DNA of 64,000 bases, taken from NCBI RefSeq assembly GCF_023195535.1, contig NZ_JALPNF010000003.1:493923-557922 (forward strand), given 5' to 3'. Positions 23,006 to 31,966 of this stretch are shown piece after piece. This DNA is from Sphingomonas faeni. Its GTDB lineage: Bacteria; Pseudomonadota; Alphaproteobacteria; Sphingomonadales; Sphingomonadaceae. Position 1 is the stretch's first letter. The number at the start of each line of letters is the position of its first letter. The notes beneath the pieces are model-generated. The model was given only the letters and a program-made list of their open reading frames with translations. It made no database searches and was not told the origin of the DNA. The position numbers and the translations under genes were made by a program.

Positions 23006-24973
23006 TCATTCCGCGGCGACCGGATCGCGCTGAGCGGTGGCCGTGGAGTTGGTGCGATCCGCTGCGATTGCCGTCGCCACGGCGCGCTCCAGACCGTTCA
23101 ACGTGAAGGGTTTGCGCAGCACGTCGTGGCCACCGAACTGCGCGACGTTCACCTCGCCCGCAAAGCCGGTGACGAACAGCACGGCGATGTGCGGATAGAG
23201 CGGGGAGAGCGCGGCGATCATTTCGGGGCCGGTCTGGCGCGGCATCAGCACGTCGGAGATGATCAGCCCGATCGCCGGGTTCGCCGCCAGAAGGGCGGGT
23301 GCGGCGAGCGGGTCGTCGCAGGGAATTGCGCGGTGGCCGATCTCCTCCAGCGCGCCGATCGTCGCGGTCAGGACGCGCGGATCATCCTCGACGACGAGGA
23401 TATCGAGCATCGCGGGGGGCGCCGGTACGGCGGGTACGACCTCGGTCGGCAGCGCGGGCGTGGGGGCGGCCATGACGTCGACGACGCGCGGCAAATAGAG
23501 CGTGACCGCAGTCCCTTCATTTGGCGCCGAGACGATCCCGACCTCGCCCTGCAACTGCTGGACGAGCGCAAAGATCTGGCTGAGGCCGAGCCCGGTGCCC
23601 TTGCCGACTTCCTTGGTTGTGAAGAACGGCTCGAATACGCGCTCGGCGACGTCGGGTGTCATGCCGCAGCCATCGTCCGCAACCATGATCGTCACGTAAT
23701 CGCCCGCCGCGCACCGCCCGACCTGTTCCGCCGCCAGCGTGGTTGCGCCGGTAACGATCGTCAGCGTGCCTCGGCCGTTCATCGCATCGCGCGCGTTGAC
23801 CGCGAGGTTGAGGACCGCGTTCTCCAGTTGGACACGATCGGCGCGCACGCAACAGCCTGCAGCTTCGTCTCGCGCCACCAATGTGATCGCATCGCCCAGC
23901 GTCCGGTCGAGCAGGTCGGACATGCCCGCGACCAGCGCGGCGGCGTCGATCGGCTCGGGCTTCAGCGAATCCTCGCGGCTGAAGGCGAGGAGGCGGCGGG
24001 TGAGCGCAGCAGCGCGGTTTGCGCCTTCGGTGGCGCTGTCGATGTGCCGACGCGCCGTCATCGGATCGGCGGCGACGCTGCGCCGGGCAAGCTCCAGCCC
24101 GCCCAGCACTACCGCCAGCATGTTGTTGAAGTCGTGCGCGATCCCACCGGTGAGCTGGCCGACCGCTTCCATTTTCTGGATTTGACGCAGCTTGGCCTCC
24201 TGCACGCGCAGTTCCGCGGTGGCGGCTGCGACGGCGGCGGTCAGCTCGTCGGCCCGCTTGCGTTCCAGTTCGGCGTCGGCGAGCGCGGAGGCACGCTCGC
24301 CGACCGCGCGGATCGTGAACCAGCCCAGCAGGATCGCGCCCAGCACGATCAGTACGCCGAATATCGCGAGCACGCCCGCGACCCAGCTGGACCGCTCGAC
24401 CGACCCCATCGCCGCCGCCGTCCGCTGATCGAGCAGCGCGCGCTCGCCGGCGATCAGCGTGTCGAGCGTCGTGTTGATCTCGATGAGCGTCGGTGCTTTC
24501 CGCGCCTGGTAATAGCGCGCGAGCGCTTGCCCGTTCTTGCCGTAGCTCGTGTTGAGCGCGGTCATCGACAGCTCTCGCCCGCGCGCATCATAAGCGGCGC
24601 GCAGGCGGTCGATCCGCGGTTGCTGTTCGGGATTGTCGTTGGTGATGCGGTCGAGCCGGTCGATTTGCGTGCCCGCCAGCAGCCATTCGTCGAAATACAA
24701 CTGGCCGAGCTGCTTGTCGCCGCTGATCACGTACCGCCCGAGCGACGCCTCCGACCGCGCGATCGTTCCCGACAGCGTGCGCGCCAGAATCATCACGTCG
24801 TAGCTGTGCGCCTGCAGTTCGAGTGCGCGGTCGCGCTGGCGGTTGGCGTTGCCGAGCGTCACGATGAGGGCGACAAGCACCATCGCGCCGAGCAGCCCCA
24901 TCACGACCAGCGTGACGGTCCGCCAGGTCGCTCCGCCCCCCAGGGCCGCGGTCTGGGCCTCGCTTCGCATCAC
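23006..24973 (-). CDS. Hybrid sensor histidine kinase (CHASE3-HisKA-HATPase-REC)
   Basis: A 655-residue membrane sensor kinase. It has a helix at about 18-42, a CHASE3-type extracytoplasmic domain (about 45-185), a second helix (AGVLAIFGVLIVLGAILLGWF), a coiled coil, HisKA with GGIAHDFNNMLA, HATPase with NLAVNARDAM (N box), DDGCGM (G1), FFTTKEVGKGTGLGLS, and a C-terminal receiver domain (ILVVEDDPRV, phospho-acceptor in IISDVLMP, LRKPF Lys). All catalytic boxes are intact. Lies between lptF and spt on the same strand, separated from each by 80-210 bp, so its connection to the lipid genes is only positional. Signal unknown. Confidence 0.92.
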   Translation of the reverse strand: MMRSEAQTAALGGGATWRTVTLVVMGLLGAMVLVALIVTLGNANRQRDRALELQAHSYDVMILARTLSGTIARSEASLGRYVISGDKQLGQLYFDEWLLAGTQIDRLDRITNDNPEQQPRIDRLRAAYDARGRELSMTALNTSYGKNGQALARYYQARKAPTLIEINTTLDTLIAGERALLDQRTAAAMGSVERSSWVAGVLAIFGVLIVLGAILLGWFTIRAVGERASALADAELERKRADELTAAVAAATAELRVQEAKLRQIQKMEAVGQLTGGIAHDFNNMLAVVLGGLELARRSVAADPMTARRHIDSATEGANRAAALTRRLLAFSREDSLKPEPIDAAALVAGMSDLLDRTLGDAITLVARDEAAGCCVRADRVQLENAVLNLAVNARDAMNGRGTLTIVTGATTLAAEQVGRCAAGDYVTIMVADDGCGMTPDVAERVFEPFFTTKEVGKGTGLGLSQIFALVQQLQGEVGIVSAPNEGTAVTLYLPRVVDVMAAPTPALPTEVVPAVPAPPAMLDILVVEDDPRVLTATIGALEEIGHRAIPCDDPLAAPALLAANPAIGLIISDVLMPRQTGPEMIAALSPLYPHIAVLFVTGFAGEVNVAQFGGHDVLRKPFTLNGLERAVATAIAADRTNSTATAQRDPVAAE

Positions 24974-25066
24974 GCACGCACCCTAGCGCGCCGTCGCAGT
25001 CGCGCAATGATTTCGATTTTTTGGGGGGATTGGCTTTTCTGGCGCACGCATCGACCCAAAGACGCC

Positions 25067-25146
25067 GTCATCCTGACGAAAGTCAGGACCCAGAGCCAAG
25101 CATCGCGGCGTTCGTGACCCTGGGTCCTGACTTTCGTCAGGATGAC
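25067..25146. repeat. Paired REP element, family 1, copy 2
   Basis: Arms 25067-25093 and 25120-25146 are identical in sequence to those of the copy at 17976-18055; only the 26-nt spacer differs. Lies between spt and the hybrid kinase on the minus strand, where it could act as the spt terminator. Confidence 0.9.
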
Positions 25147-25186
25147 GAGGTTTCAGTACGAGACTTACCTCCTGATCGTTAGCGGG

Positions 25187-26449
25187 TCAGCCGATCACCC
25201 CAACCGCACGTCCAGCCGCTTCGAACATTTCCAAAATCGTCGTGACCTGCTCGTCGGTATGCTCCGCGCACAGCGAGCACCGCAGCAGGAACGTCCCCGC
25301 AGGCGTCGCGGGCGGGCGCGCCATGTTCACGTACAGCCCGCCCTCCAGCAGCGACTGCCAGATCGCGATCGCCTGTTGCTGGTCGGTCAGGATCACCGCG
25401 ATGATCGCCGAATCCGACGTTTCCGTGCCGAGCTTGAACCCCATCGCCTTCAGCCCGCCGTGCAGCCGGCGCGCATTCTTCCAGAGCTGTGCGCGCTTGT
25501 CGTGTGCGGTCATCAGTTTGCGGATCGACGTCGCGGCGGTGGCGACCACCGACGGCGGCAGCGAGGCGGTGAAGATGTACGGACGGCAGGCGAACCGCAC
25601 CATTTCGAACTTCGGGTGGTTCGACACGACGAACCCGCCGACCGTGCCGACCGACTTCGAGAACGTCCCCACGACGAAATCGACCTCGTCGGTAAGCCCC
25701 ATCTCCTCGTACACGCCGCGCCCGTTGGGGCCGAAGAACCCCATCGAATGCGCCTCGTCGACCAGCACCATGCAGCCATGCTTCTTGGCGACCGCGACCA
25801 TCTCCTTCAGCGGGGCGATGTCGCCGAGCATCGAATAAACGCCTTCGAGCACCACCAGCTTGCCGGCCTCCTTCGGCAGGCGACCGAGGCGCTTGTCGAG
25901 ATCGGTCACGTCGTTGTGGCGGAAGCGGACGATCTCGGCGTTGCCCTGCTTGCAGCCGTCGTAGATCGAGGCGTGGCTGTCGGCGTCGAGGATGACGTAT
26001 TCGCCCTTGCCGGCGAGCGTCGAGATGATTCCGAGATTGGCCATGTACCCGGTCGAGAACACGATCGCGCCGGTCATGTCGTAGAAGTCGCGCAACGCCT
26101 GTTCGACGTCGACATGATCGTGGAACGTGCCGTTGAGCATGCGGCTGCCGTTGGTGCCCGACCCGAACGCGTCGAGCGCGTCCTTGCCCGCCTGGATCAC
26201 GTCGGGGTCGAAGGTCATGCCCATGTAGTTGTAGGTGCCGAGCAGGATCGTGTCCTTGCCGCGGATCACCGCCTGGGTGGGCGACTTCACCTCGTCCATC
26301 ACGATCGCGAACGGATTGCGCACGCCACTGGCGATCAGCGCCTCGCGTTCGGCGATGAGCGCTTCGAATTTCGACATGAGATCGCGTTCGGGCGCGACCT
26401 CGGGAGCGTCGACGGGGAGGGCGTGGGCGGTGGTGGCGGCTTCGGTCAT
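25187..26449 (-). CDS. spt: Serine palmitoyltransferase
   Basis: Cytoplasmic PLP enzyme that condenses L-serine with palmitoyl-CoA to 3-ketosphinganine, the first step of sphingolipid synthesis. With the ATG at 26449 the protein is 420 residues, the length of the Sphingomonas enzyme, and key residues fall at the reported positions: H159 (DADSHASIYDG, stacking), D231 and H234 (VDEAHSMGFFG) and K265 (GTFSKSVGTVGG, the Schiff-base lysine). Third gene of cerR-acp-spt on the minus strand, with an inverted-repeat element between acp and spt. The frame is open upstream of 26449 but only through that repeat. Confidence 0.97.
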   Translation of the reverse strand: MTEAATTAHALPVDAPEVAPERDLMSKFEALIAEREALIASGVRNPFAIVMDEVKSPTQAVIRGKDTILLGTYNYMGMTFDPDVIQAGKDALDAFGSGTNGSRMLNGTFHDHVDVEQALRDFYDMTGAIVFSTGYMANLGIISTLAGKGEYVILDADSHASIYDGCKQGNAEIVRFRHNDVTDLDKRLGRLPKEAGKLVVLEGVYSMLGDIAPLKEMVAVAKKHGCMVLVDEAHSMGFFGPNGRGVYEEMGLTDEVDFVVGTFSKSVGTVGGFVVSNHPKFEMVRFACRPYIFTASLPPSVVATAATSIRKLMTAHDKRAQLWKNARRLHGGLKAMGFKLGTETSDSAIIAVILTDQQQAIAIWQSLLEGGLYVNMARPPATPAGTFLLRCSLCAEHTDEQVTTILEMFEAAGRAVGVIG

Positions 26450-26491
26450 GTTAGATTCCACGAGGTTGGAATGTGTCGTCTTTTCCCCCCA

Positions 26492-26565
26492 CCCCGTTCG
26501 GGCTGAGCGAAGTCGAAGCCTCGCCTCACGGGGCACCCTTCGACTTCGCTCAGGGCGAACGGGGG
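26492..26565. repeat. Inverted-repeat element inside the sphingolipid operon
   Basis: Arms 26492-26518 and 26539-26565 match at 25 of 27 positions (contain GACTTCGCTCAGGGCGAAC). The element fills most of the 125-bp gap between acp and spt, so the operon transcript must pass through it. Confidence 0.85.
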
Positions 26566-26574
26566 AGGGTAGTG

Positions 26575-26820
26575 TTAGGCGGCCTTCAACTTCGCGACCG
26601 CATCGACCAGCTGGCCGACCGTCTCGATCTCGGCCTGCATGTTCATCGTGATGATGATGTCGAATTCGTCCTCGATCGCGGCGACGAAATCCATGACGGT
26701 CAGGCTGTCCCACTCCAGGTCACCCTGGAACGTGGTCGCATCGCTGAGCGCGACGCCCTTCTTGTTGAACGGCTCGATCTGCGCGGTGACGGTGTCGTAG
26801 ATCTGCTGACGGTCGCTCAT
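26575..26820 (-). CDS. Acyl carrier protein of the sphingolipid pathway
   Basis: An 81-residue acyl carrier protein. The phosphopantetheine attachment motif is GDLEWDSLTVMDFVAAIEDEF, with the modified Ser in DSL, inside the usual helical fold. The ATG at 26820 has AAGGGAA upstream. Lies between cerR and spt. Known: dedicated carrier proteins next to spt supply acyl groups for bacterial sphinganine synthesis. Divergent from housekeeping AcpP in sequence. Confidence 0.92.
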   Translation of the reverse strand: MSDRQQIYDTVTAQIEPFNKKGVALSDATTFQGDLEWDSLTVMDFVAAIEDEFDIIITMNMQAEIETVGQLVDAVAKLKAA

Positions 26821-26878
26821 GCTATTCCCTTCGGTGTCGCACACATCCCTGACAGGAAATTGCGGCGGCTTTTCGGCG

Positions 26879-27790
26879 CTATAGCAGCCCGGCGGCGCGA
26901 TACCACGCCGCGGTTTGCGCAAGCGCCTGTGGGGTCGGGACCGAAGGCGTCCAGAGCGCAGCCAGCGGCGGCTTGTGCGAGACCCAGTCGGGATGACAAA
27001 AATAGCTGACCCGGTCGCGTGTCAGCTTGGCCTTGCGGCGGCGGATAAGCCTGTCGGCGGCGGATGCCAGTTTAAGAAGCGCGCGCGGTGTCGAGAAAAC
27101 CTTGACCGACTTGCCCACCGCCCCGTTCACCGCAGCGCCGATCGCTCGTGCGAAGTCGCGATTGTCCCAACCGTTCGGTACGCCGTCGTCGGGCTCCATG
27201 ATCGACGGCGCATCGGCACTATCGGCGAGCGCGAGCAGCAGCGCGGTCAGGTCCTCGACATAGAGCAACGAGACGCGCGTGCCGGCCGGGGGCATCGGCA
27301 CATAGCCGGACCGTGCCGCCTTGAAGACGTCGAGCAGCTCGTGATCGCGCGGGCCGAAGATCGCGGGCGGGCGGACGATCGTCCAGTCCAGCCCCGATGT
27401 CTGGACGCGCGTTTCCGCCTCCGCCTTCGACCAGCCATAATTCGACAGCGTCGGCTCGCGCGCGGCGAGCGAGGAGACGTGGACGAAACGGCGGATGCCC
27501 GCCGCCCGCGTCGCCTGGAGGATGCCTTCGGTGCCGGCGATATTGCCCTTGCCGAAGCCGGCCCGGTCGGGGGCGTTGACGACACCGGCGACGTGAATCA
27601 CCACGTCCGCGCCTTCGACCAAGGTCGCGAGGCTCTTGGGGCGATCGAGCGCGCCTTCGATCCAGGTCACGCCGATACGCTTGGCCTGGGGCTTCCGGGC
27701 GAGCGCACGGACAATGTGCCCGGTCTCCAGCGCATGGTCGATCAGGTGGCTGCCGACGAACCCGGTGCCGCCGGTGATGGCCAGGATCAT
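26879..27790 (-). CDS. cerR: Ceramide reductase-like NAD(P)-dependent epimerase/dehydratase
   Basis: A 303-residue extended short-chain dehydrogenase. It has the Rossmann motif ILAITGGTGFVGSHL, the RALARKP loop, and the catalytic YGWSK (YxxxK). Known: in Caulobacter a protein of this family encoded beside spt and its acyl carrier protein reduces the ketone of the ceramide precursor. The gene here holds the same place (cerR-acp-spt), so the role is inferred from synteny. It begins 34 bp after proB ends and may be cotranscribed with it. Confidence 0.82.
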   Translation of the reverse strand: MILAITGGTGFVGSHLIDHALETGHIVRALARKPQAKRIGVTWIEGALDRPKSLATLVEGADVVIHVAGVVNAPDRAGFGKGNIAGTEGILQATRAAGIRRFVHVSSLAAREPTLSNYGWSKAEAETRVQTSGLDWTIVRPPAIFGPRDHELLDVFKAARSGYVPMPPAGTRVSLLYVEDLTALLLALADSADAPSIMEPDDGVPNGWDNRDFARAIGAAVNGAVGKSVKVFSTPRALLKLASAADRLIRRRKAKLTRDRVSYFCHPDWVSHKPPLAALWTPSVPTPQALAQTAAWYRAAGLL

Positions 27791-27824
27791 GACAGCGCTC
27801 CAGAGGTAAACACCGCGACGCTAG

Positions 27825-28922
27825 TCATAGGAGCGCCAAGTGATTCCGGTGCACCAGCGCAGACCGGGGCGCGTAGCCAAGGATCGCCGCATGCTCTTCG
27901 CTATGCCGTCCGAGCAGCCGCGCAGTTTCCGCCGCGTCATACTCCGCGAGCCCCCGCGCGACCGTCCCGGCAGGCCCCTCGATCGTCACGAGATCCCCGC
28001 GCGTGAAGCCGCCCTCAATCCGAGTCGCCCCGGTAGCAAGCAAACTCCGCCCCTGGCCGAGCGCCGCCGCAGCCCCCGCATCGACATGGATCGCACCCTT
28101 CGCGGTCAGTCCGCCCGCCAGCCAAGCCTTCCGCGCAGATGCAGTCCGTTCGGCAGTGAAGATCGTGTGGCGGGCAGGGGTGGAGAGTGGATGCTCGATC
28201 CGCCCCGACGCGATTGATAGTGGGATGCCGGCACCGGTCGCGATCCGCGCGGCGGCGATCTTCGAGGCCATCCCGCCCGAGCCCATCCCCGAGCCGGACC
28301 CGTCGTCCGCCATCCCCGCGACCGCGTCGATGCGCGGGACGCTGGCGATATGAGTTGCGGACGGATCGGCATGCGGGTTCGCGGTGTAGAGCCCGTCGAC
28401 ATCGGACAGCAGGATCACACCCTGCGCGCCGGCCGCCTGCGCGACGCGTGCGGCGAGACGATCATTGTCGCCGAACCGGATCTCCTCGGTAGCGACGCTG
28501 TCGTTTTCGTTGATGACGGGGATGACCTTGAGCGACAACAGCCGGTTGAGAGTCGCGGCGGCGTTGAGATAGCGGCGGCGGTCTTCGAGGTCGTCGAGCG
28601 TGACCAGCATCTGCGCCGCGTTCAGCCCCTGCGCGGCGAGCAGTTCGGCCCAGACCTGGCTGAGTGCGATCTGCCCCGTGGCGGCTGCGGCTTGCGCGTC
28701 TTCGAGACTCGCCCGGCCGCCCTTGGGGAGACCTAGACGCCGAGCGCCGAGCGCGATCGCGCCGGATGACACGATCGCGACTTGCTGGCCTTCACCAGTC
28801 CGAGCAGCAATGTCGGCCACAAGGCCCGTAAGCCAGTCCCGCCGAACGCTTCCGTCAGGATCGACCAGCAACGCCGACCCGATCTTAACGATCAGCCGCG
28901 TACAAGACGAAGGCGGAAACAT
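27825..28922 (-). CDS. proB: Glutamate 5-kinase
   Basis: First enzyme of proline synthesis, phosphorylating L-glutamate. The 365-residue protein has the amino acid kinase domain (LIVKIGSALLVD, VAIVSSGAIALGARRLG, VIPVINENDSVATEEIRFGDNDRLAARVA, GGMASKIAAARIA) and a C-terminal PUA domain (about 265-350). I chose the ATG at 28922; a frame extending to 28979 runs only through a repeat element. Part of the rplU-rpmA-obgE-proB cluster common in alphaproteobacteria. Confidence 0.96.
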   Translation of the reverse strand: MFPPSSCTRLIVKIGSALLVDPDGSVRRDWLTGLVADIAARTGEGQQVAIVSSGAIALGARRLGLPKGGRASLEDAQAAAATGQIALSQVWAELLAAQGLNAAQMLVTLDDLEDRRRYLNAAATLNRLLSLKVIPVINENDSVATEEIRFGDNDRLAARVAQAAGAQGVILLSDVDGLYTANPHADPSATHIASVPRIDAVAGMADDGSGSGMGSGGMASKIAAARIATGAGIPLSIASGRIEHPLSTPARHTIFTAERTASARKAWLAGGLTAKGAIHVDAGAAAALGQGRSLLATGATRIEGGFTRGDLVTIEGPAGTVARGLAEYDAAETARLLGRHSEEHAAILGYAPRSALVHRNHLALL

Positions 28923-28928
28923 CACTGC

Positions 28929-29030
28929 TCCCTCTCTCCTTCGGGGAGAGGGCCGGGGTGAGGGGCGGCCGAGCAGCACATCGCCCGGAACAGCCCCTCA
29001 CCCAACCCTCTCCCCGCAGGGGAGAGGGCT
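28929..29030. repeat. Inverted repeat, family 4, between obgE and proB
   Basis: Paired arms (CCCTCTCCTTCGGGGAGAGG... and ...CCTCTCCCCGCAGGGGAGAGGG) fill the obgE-proB gap and end within about 10 bp of the proB start, so they could affect its translation. A related copy lies at 60401-60510. Confidence 0.85.
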
Positions 29031-29040
29031 AAGCAAGACG

Positions 29041-30087
29041 TCAGAGCGGCGACCATGCGACCGGCACTTCGCCTTCTTCCAGTTCCTTCGCCGCGCCCGG
29101 AGCAGGCCCGATCGCCTCGATCAGCTGGTCCAGCACCGCCTCGATCCCAGCGCCGCTCGCGCCCGAAATCGCCATCACCTCGGCACCACTGGCTTCGGCC
29201 AGTTCCGCCGACAGCGCCGCGATCAGCTCCGGGTCGAGCATGTCGATCTTGTTCAGCGCGACGATCACCTTCTTGTCGGTGAGTCCCTCGCCGTAATTCT
29301 CCAGCTCGTCGCGCACGATCCGGTACGATTCGGCCACGTCACGGTCGTTCGCATCGACCAGATGTAGCAGCACCCGGCAGCGCTCGATATGCCCGAGGAA
29401 CCGGTCGCCGATCCCCGCACCCTCGGCCGCACCCTGGATCAGCCCCGGAATATCCGCGACCACGAACTCGCGCTGCTTGTGGCGCACCACGCCCAGCTGC
29501 GGCCGCGTCGTCGTGAAGGCGTATTCGCCGACCTTGGCCTGCGCGTTCGTCACTTGGTTGATGAAGGTCGACTTGCCCGCATTCGGCAAGCCCACCAAGC
29601 CCGCGTCGGCGAGCAGCTTCAGCCGCAGCCAGACCCACGCCTCGCCGAACGGCCAGCCGGTGCCGTGCTGGCGCGGGGTGCGGTTTGTCGACGTCTTGTA
29701 GCTCGCATTGCCGCGCCCGCCGTCGCCGCCACGGAACAGCACTTCGCGCTGGCCGACCTCGGTGAAGTCGATCAGCACCTCTTCCTTGTCCTCCGACAGC
29801 ACCTGCGTGCCGAGCGGAACGCGGATGACGAGGTCCTTGCCGCCCGCGCCGGTGCGGTTCGAGCCCGATCCACCCGAGCCGCGGGGCGCGCGGAAATGCT
29901 GCGTGTAGCGGAAGTCGATCAGCGTGTTCAGGCCGGCGATGCATTCGAACACGATGTCGCCGCCCTTGCCGCCATTGCCGCCGTCGGGGCCGCCATATTC
30001 GATATATTTCTCGCGGCGGAAGCTGACGGCACCGGGGCCGCCCTCACCCGAACGTACGTAGATCTTGGCTTGGTCTAGAAAATGCAT
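29041..30087 (-). CDS. obgE: Obg family GTPase ObgE/CgtA
   Basis: Essential ribosome-associated GTPase involved in 50S assembly and stress control. The 348-residue protein has the glycine-rich Obg fold ([43 protein letters not shown]), then the G domain with [10 protein letters not shown] (G1), TTRPQLGVV (G2 region), [16 protein letters not shown] (G3), NKIDML (G4) and AISGASGAG (G5). All nucleotide-binding motifs are intact. Lies between a TetR gene and proB on the minus strand. Confidence 0.97.
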   Translation of the reverse strand: MHFLDQAKIYVRSGEGGPGAVSFRREKYIEYGGPDGGNGGKGGDIVFECIAGLNTLIDFRYTQHFRAPRGSGGSGSNRTGAGGKDLVIRVPLGTQVLSEDKEEVLIDFTEVGQREVLFRGGDGGRGNASYKTSTNRTPRQHGTGWPFGEAWVWLRLKLLADAGLVGLPNAGKSTFINQVTNAQAKVGEYAFTTTRPQLGVVRHKQREFVVADIPGLIQGAAEGAGIGDRFLGHIERCRVLLHLVDANDRDVAESYRIVRDELENYGEGLTDKKVIVALNKIDMLDPELIAALSAELAEASGAEVMAISGASGAGIEAVLDQLIEAIGPAPGAAKELEEGEVPVAWSPL

Positions 30088-30164
30088 CGCCGCCCCATAG
30101 CGAAATGGGCAAAAATTTCTACCCTCTGCGATTCGGCTCGCGATTCGCCCCCGATCCGAGCGTG

Positions 30165-30764
30165 TCAGCAGCGGGGAGGGGTGGCAGCGTCCTTGCTGGC
30201 GAGCAGCGCGTCGAGCGCCAGTTCGCGTGCCTTGCCGACCGGCAATCCCAGCGCGCGCGCCATCGGCGCCCCCATCAGTGCATCGCCGAGCGCCATCAGC
30301 ACCAGCGTTAACGTCTGTTCCTGGATCGGCTGGTCGCCGGGCATGTCGCCTTCCGCGAGCTCGTCGACCAGATCGTGGATCGCGGTGAGAATCGGGTCGA
30401 GCGCATCGGTATTCCCCGACAGGATCATCCAGCTCGCCAGCGCCCCCGCGCCGCCCTTGCCGAACGCATCGAAGGTCATCTCGACGACTTCGCGTGGGTC
30501 CAGCTCGCCGGCCCGCACGCGCAGCACCGCGGCACCGATCGTGCCGACGATGTCCGCCGCCATCCGCGTGATCAGCGCAGTATGCAGCGCCTCCGCCGAG
30601 CCGAAATGGTGAAGCAGATTGGCATGCGTCCGCCCGATCCGGCCCGCGACCGCCTTCAACGTGACCGCGCTGGGCCCGCTCTCGACGAGCAGTGCACGCG
30701 CAGCCTCGACGGCAGCTTCACGCGATTCGGTAGGGGAGAGGCGCTTGCGCGGTGTTGACGTCAC
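30165..30764 (-). CDS. TetR family transcriptional regulator
   Basis: A 199-residue repressor-type protein with an N-terminal helix-turn-helix ([46 protein letters not shown]) and a helical ligand-binding domain. Starts at GTG 30764. Divergent from a ferritin-like hydrolase gene across a 63-bp gap that contains a perfect TTACAT-CA-ATGTAA inverted repeat, so it probably controls both genes through that site. Ligand unknown. Both genes interrupt the usual rplU-rpmA-obgE-proB order. Confidence 0.9.
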   Translation of the reverse strand: MTSTPRKRLSPTESREAAVEAARALLVESGPSAVTLKAVAGRIGRTHANLLHHFGSAEALHTALITRMAADIVGTIGAAVLRVRAGELDPREVVEMTFDAFGKGGAGALASWMILSGNTDALDPILTAIHDLVDELAEGDMPGDQPIQEQTLTLVLMALGDALMGAPMARALGLPVGKARELALDALLASKDAATPPRC

Positions 30765-30780
30765 AGACCGGGAAACCTAT

Positions 30781-30794
30781 TTACATCAATGTAA
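30781..30794. promoter_or_regulatory. Probable TetR operator
   Basis: Perfect inverted repeat TTACAT-CA-ATGTAA, 17 bp upstream of the TetR GTG and 34 bp upstream of the divergent hydrolase start. Size, symmetry and position fit a TetR-family operator. Confidence 0.65.
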
Positions 30795-30827
30795 GTAACG
30801 AGTGTTCACTCCTGTTTGGAGGTTTCC

Positions 30828-31697
30828 GTGGCGAAAGCAACCACGCCTGCCGATCTGACGATCACCCCGCGCGACCGCCGCTTCGGTCGTGGCGCCGCGA
30901 TTCGCCGCTGGTGGCTGAACGACGATCCGATCGCGACCGCGTTCTACAACGCGTTGTCGGTGACGTTTCCCAAGGGCGAGGGCTATTTCGTCGATAGCGT
31001 CCGGAAGTTTCGCGAGGGCACGCCGCCGAAGCTGCACGCCGAGATCAACGCCTTCATCAAGCAGGAGGTGATCCACACCCGCGAGCATGTCGCCTTCAAC
31101 CGCCACGTCACCGACCAGGGCTATGACGTCGCGCCGCTGATGGCCGATGTCGATGCGCAGTTGGCGATCACCAAGGACAAGCCCGAGATCGCCAGCCTCG
31201 CCGCGACGACTGCGCTCGAGCATTTCACCGCGATGCTGGCGCACGAACTGATCGCCAACCCGAAGCATCTGGCCGGTGGCGACGAGCAGGCGGCGGCGTT
31301 GTGGCTGTGGCACGCAGCCGAGGAGATCGAGCACAAGGGCGTCGCCTACGACACCTGGCTGCACGCGACTCGCGACTGGCCGCGGTTGCTGCGGTGGCGG
31401 ATCAAGTCGAAGGTGATGCTGATCACGACGTGGCGCTTCTTCACCGGGCGTGCGCGCGGAATGGCGGAACTACTGCGGCAGGACGGACTGACCGGGCCGC
31501 GCGTGTGGGCGCGGATGGCGTGGTACGCGTTCGGCAATCCGGGGATGGCGCGAAAAGTCGCGGGTGTGTGGGCGGCCTATTTCCTGCCGGGGTTCCATCC
31601 GTGGAAGCATGACGACCGCGCGCTGATCGGGCTGGCGGAGAGCGAGTATGAGGCGGCGGTGCTGCCGGTGGCTAAGCGGGTGGCGGCGGTGGCCTGA
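30828..31697 (+). CDS. Metal-dependent hydrolase family protein (PF10118-like)
   Basis: A 289-residue, mostly helical protein of the predicted metal-dependent hydrolase family. It has metal-ligand patterns FIKQEVIHTREHVAFN, ALEHFTAMLAHEL and HAAEEIEHKGVAYD, which give the Glu/His set of a ferritin-like di-metal site. GTG 30828 has GGAGG five bases upstream; a TTG at 30816 is in frame but lacks such a site. Divergent from and probably repressed by the TetR gene. Substrate unknown; TetR-controlled members often neighbour lipid or hydrocarbon genes. Confidence 0.82.
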   Translation: MAKATTPADLTITPRDRRFGRGAAIRRWWLNDDPIATAFYNALSVTFPKGEGYFVDSVRKFREGTPPKLHAEINAFIKQEVIHTREHVAFNRHVTDQGYDVAPLMADVDAQLAITKDKPEIASLAATTALEHFTAMLAHELIANPKHLAGGDEQAAALWLWHAAEEIEHKGVAYDTWLHATRDWPRLLRWRIKSKVMLITTWRFFTGRARGMAELLRQDGLTGPRVWARMAWYAFGNPGMARKVAGVWAAYFLPGFHPWKHDDRALIGLAESEYEAAVLPVAKRVAAVA

Positions 31698-31707
31698 GCC
31701 TTTTCCC

Positions 31708-31787
31708 GTCATCCTGACGAAAGTCAGGATCCAGAGCCATTAGCGACTGCACCCGTTACCCTCGATCCTGACTTTCGTCAGGATGAC
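31708..31787. repeat. Paired REP element, family 1, copy 3
   Basis: Arms 31708-31734 and 31761-31787. Same core as the copies at 17976 and 25067, with a GGATC/GATCC variant in place of GGACC. Follows the hydrolase gene closely. Confidence 0.88.
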
Positions 31788-31832
31788 GGAGCTTTGTGGA
31801 ACATGACTCGCAGGCTGCCAACTGACATCAAT

Positions 31833-31936
31833 CCACCCCGGCGGAGGCTGGAGCCCAATTCGGAGACGGTGCTAACGAGGGACATCGCTCCGTTACTGCA
31901 ACCTTTCCAATTGGGCCCCGGCCTTCGCCGGGGCGG
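31833..31936. repeat. About 105-bp repeat, family 3, copy 1
   Basis: Terminal inverted arms (CACCCCGGCGGAGGCTGGAG... and ...CCGGCCTTCGCCGGGGCGG) flank an internal sequence containing GCTCCGTTACTGCAACCT. A second full-length copy with the same internal sequence is at 54384-54490, so the whole unit, not just the arms, is repeated. Confidence 0.85.
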
Positions 31937-31966
31937 TGGTAAGTGCTCAGGAAACGGCGGTCTAAA

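Noticed and set aside
21815..25117. Very long plus-strand open frame (1100 codons) opposite lptF and the hybrid kinase
   Set aside because: It is rich in Arg, Gln, His and Asp as expected for the antisense of GC-rich genes, has no domain, and both minus-strand genes are unambiguous.
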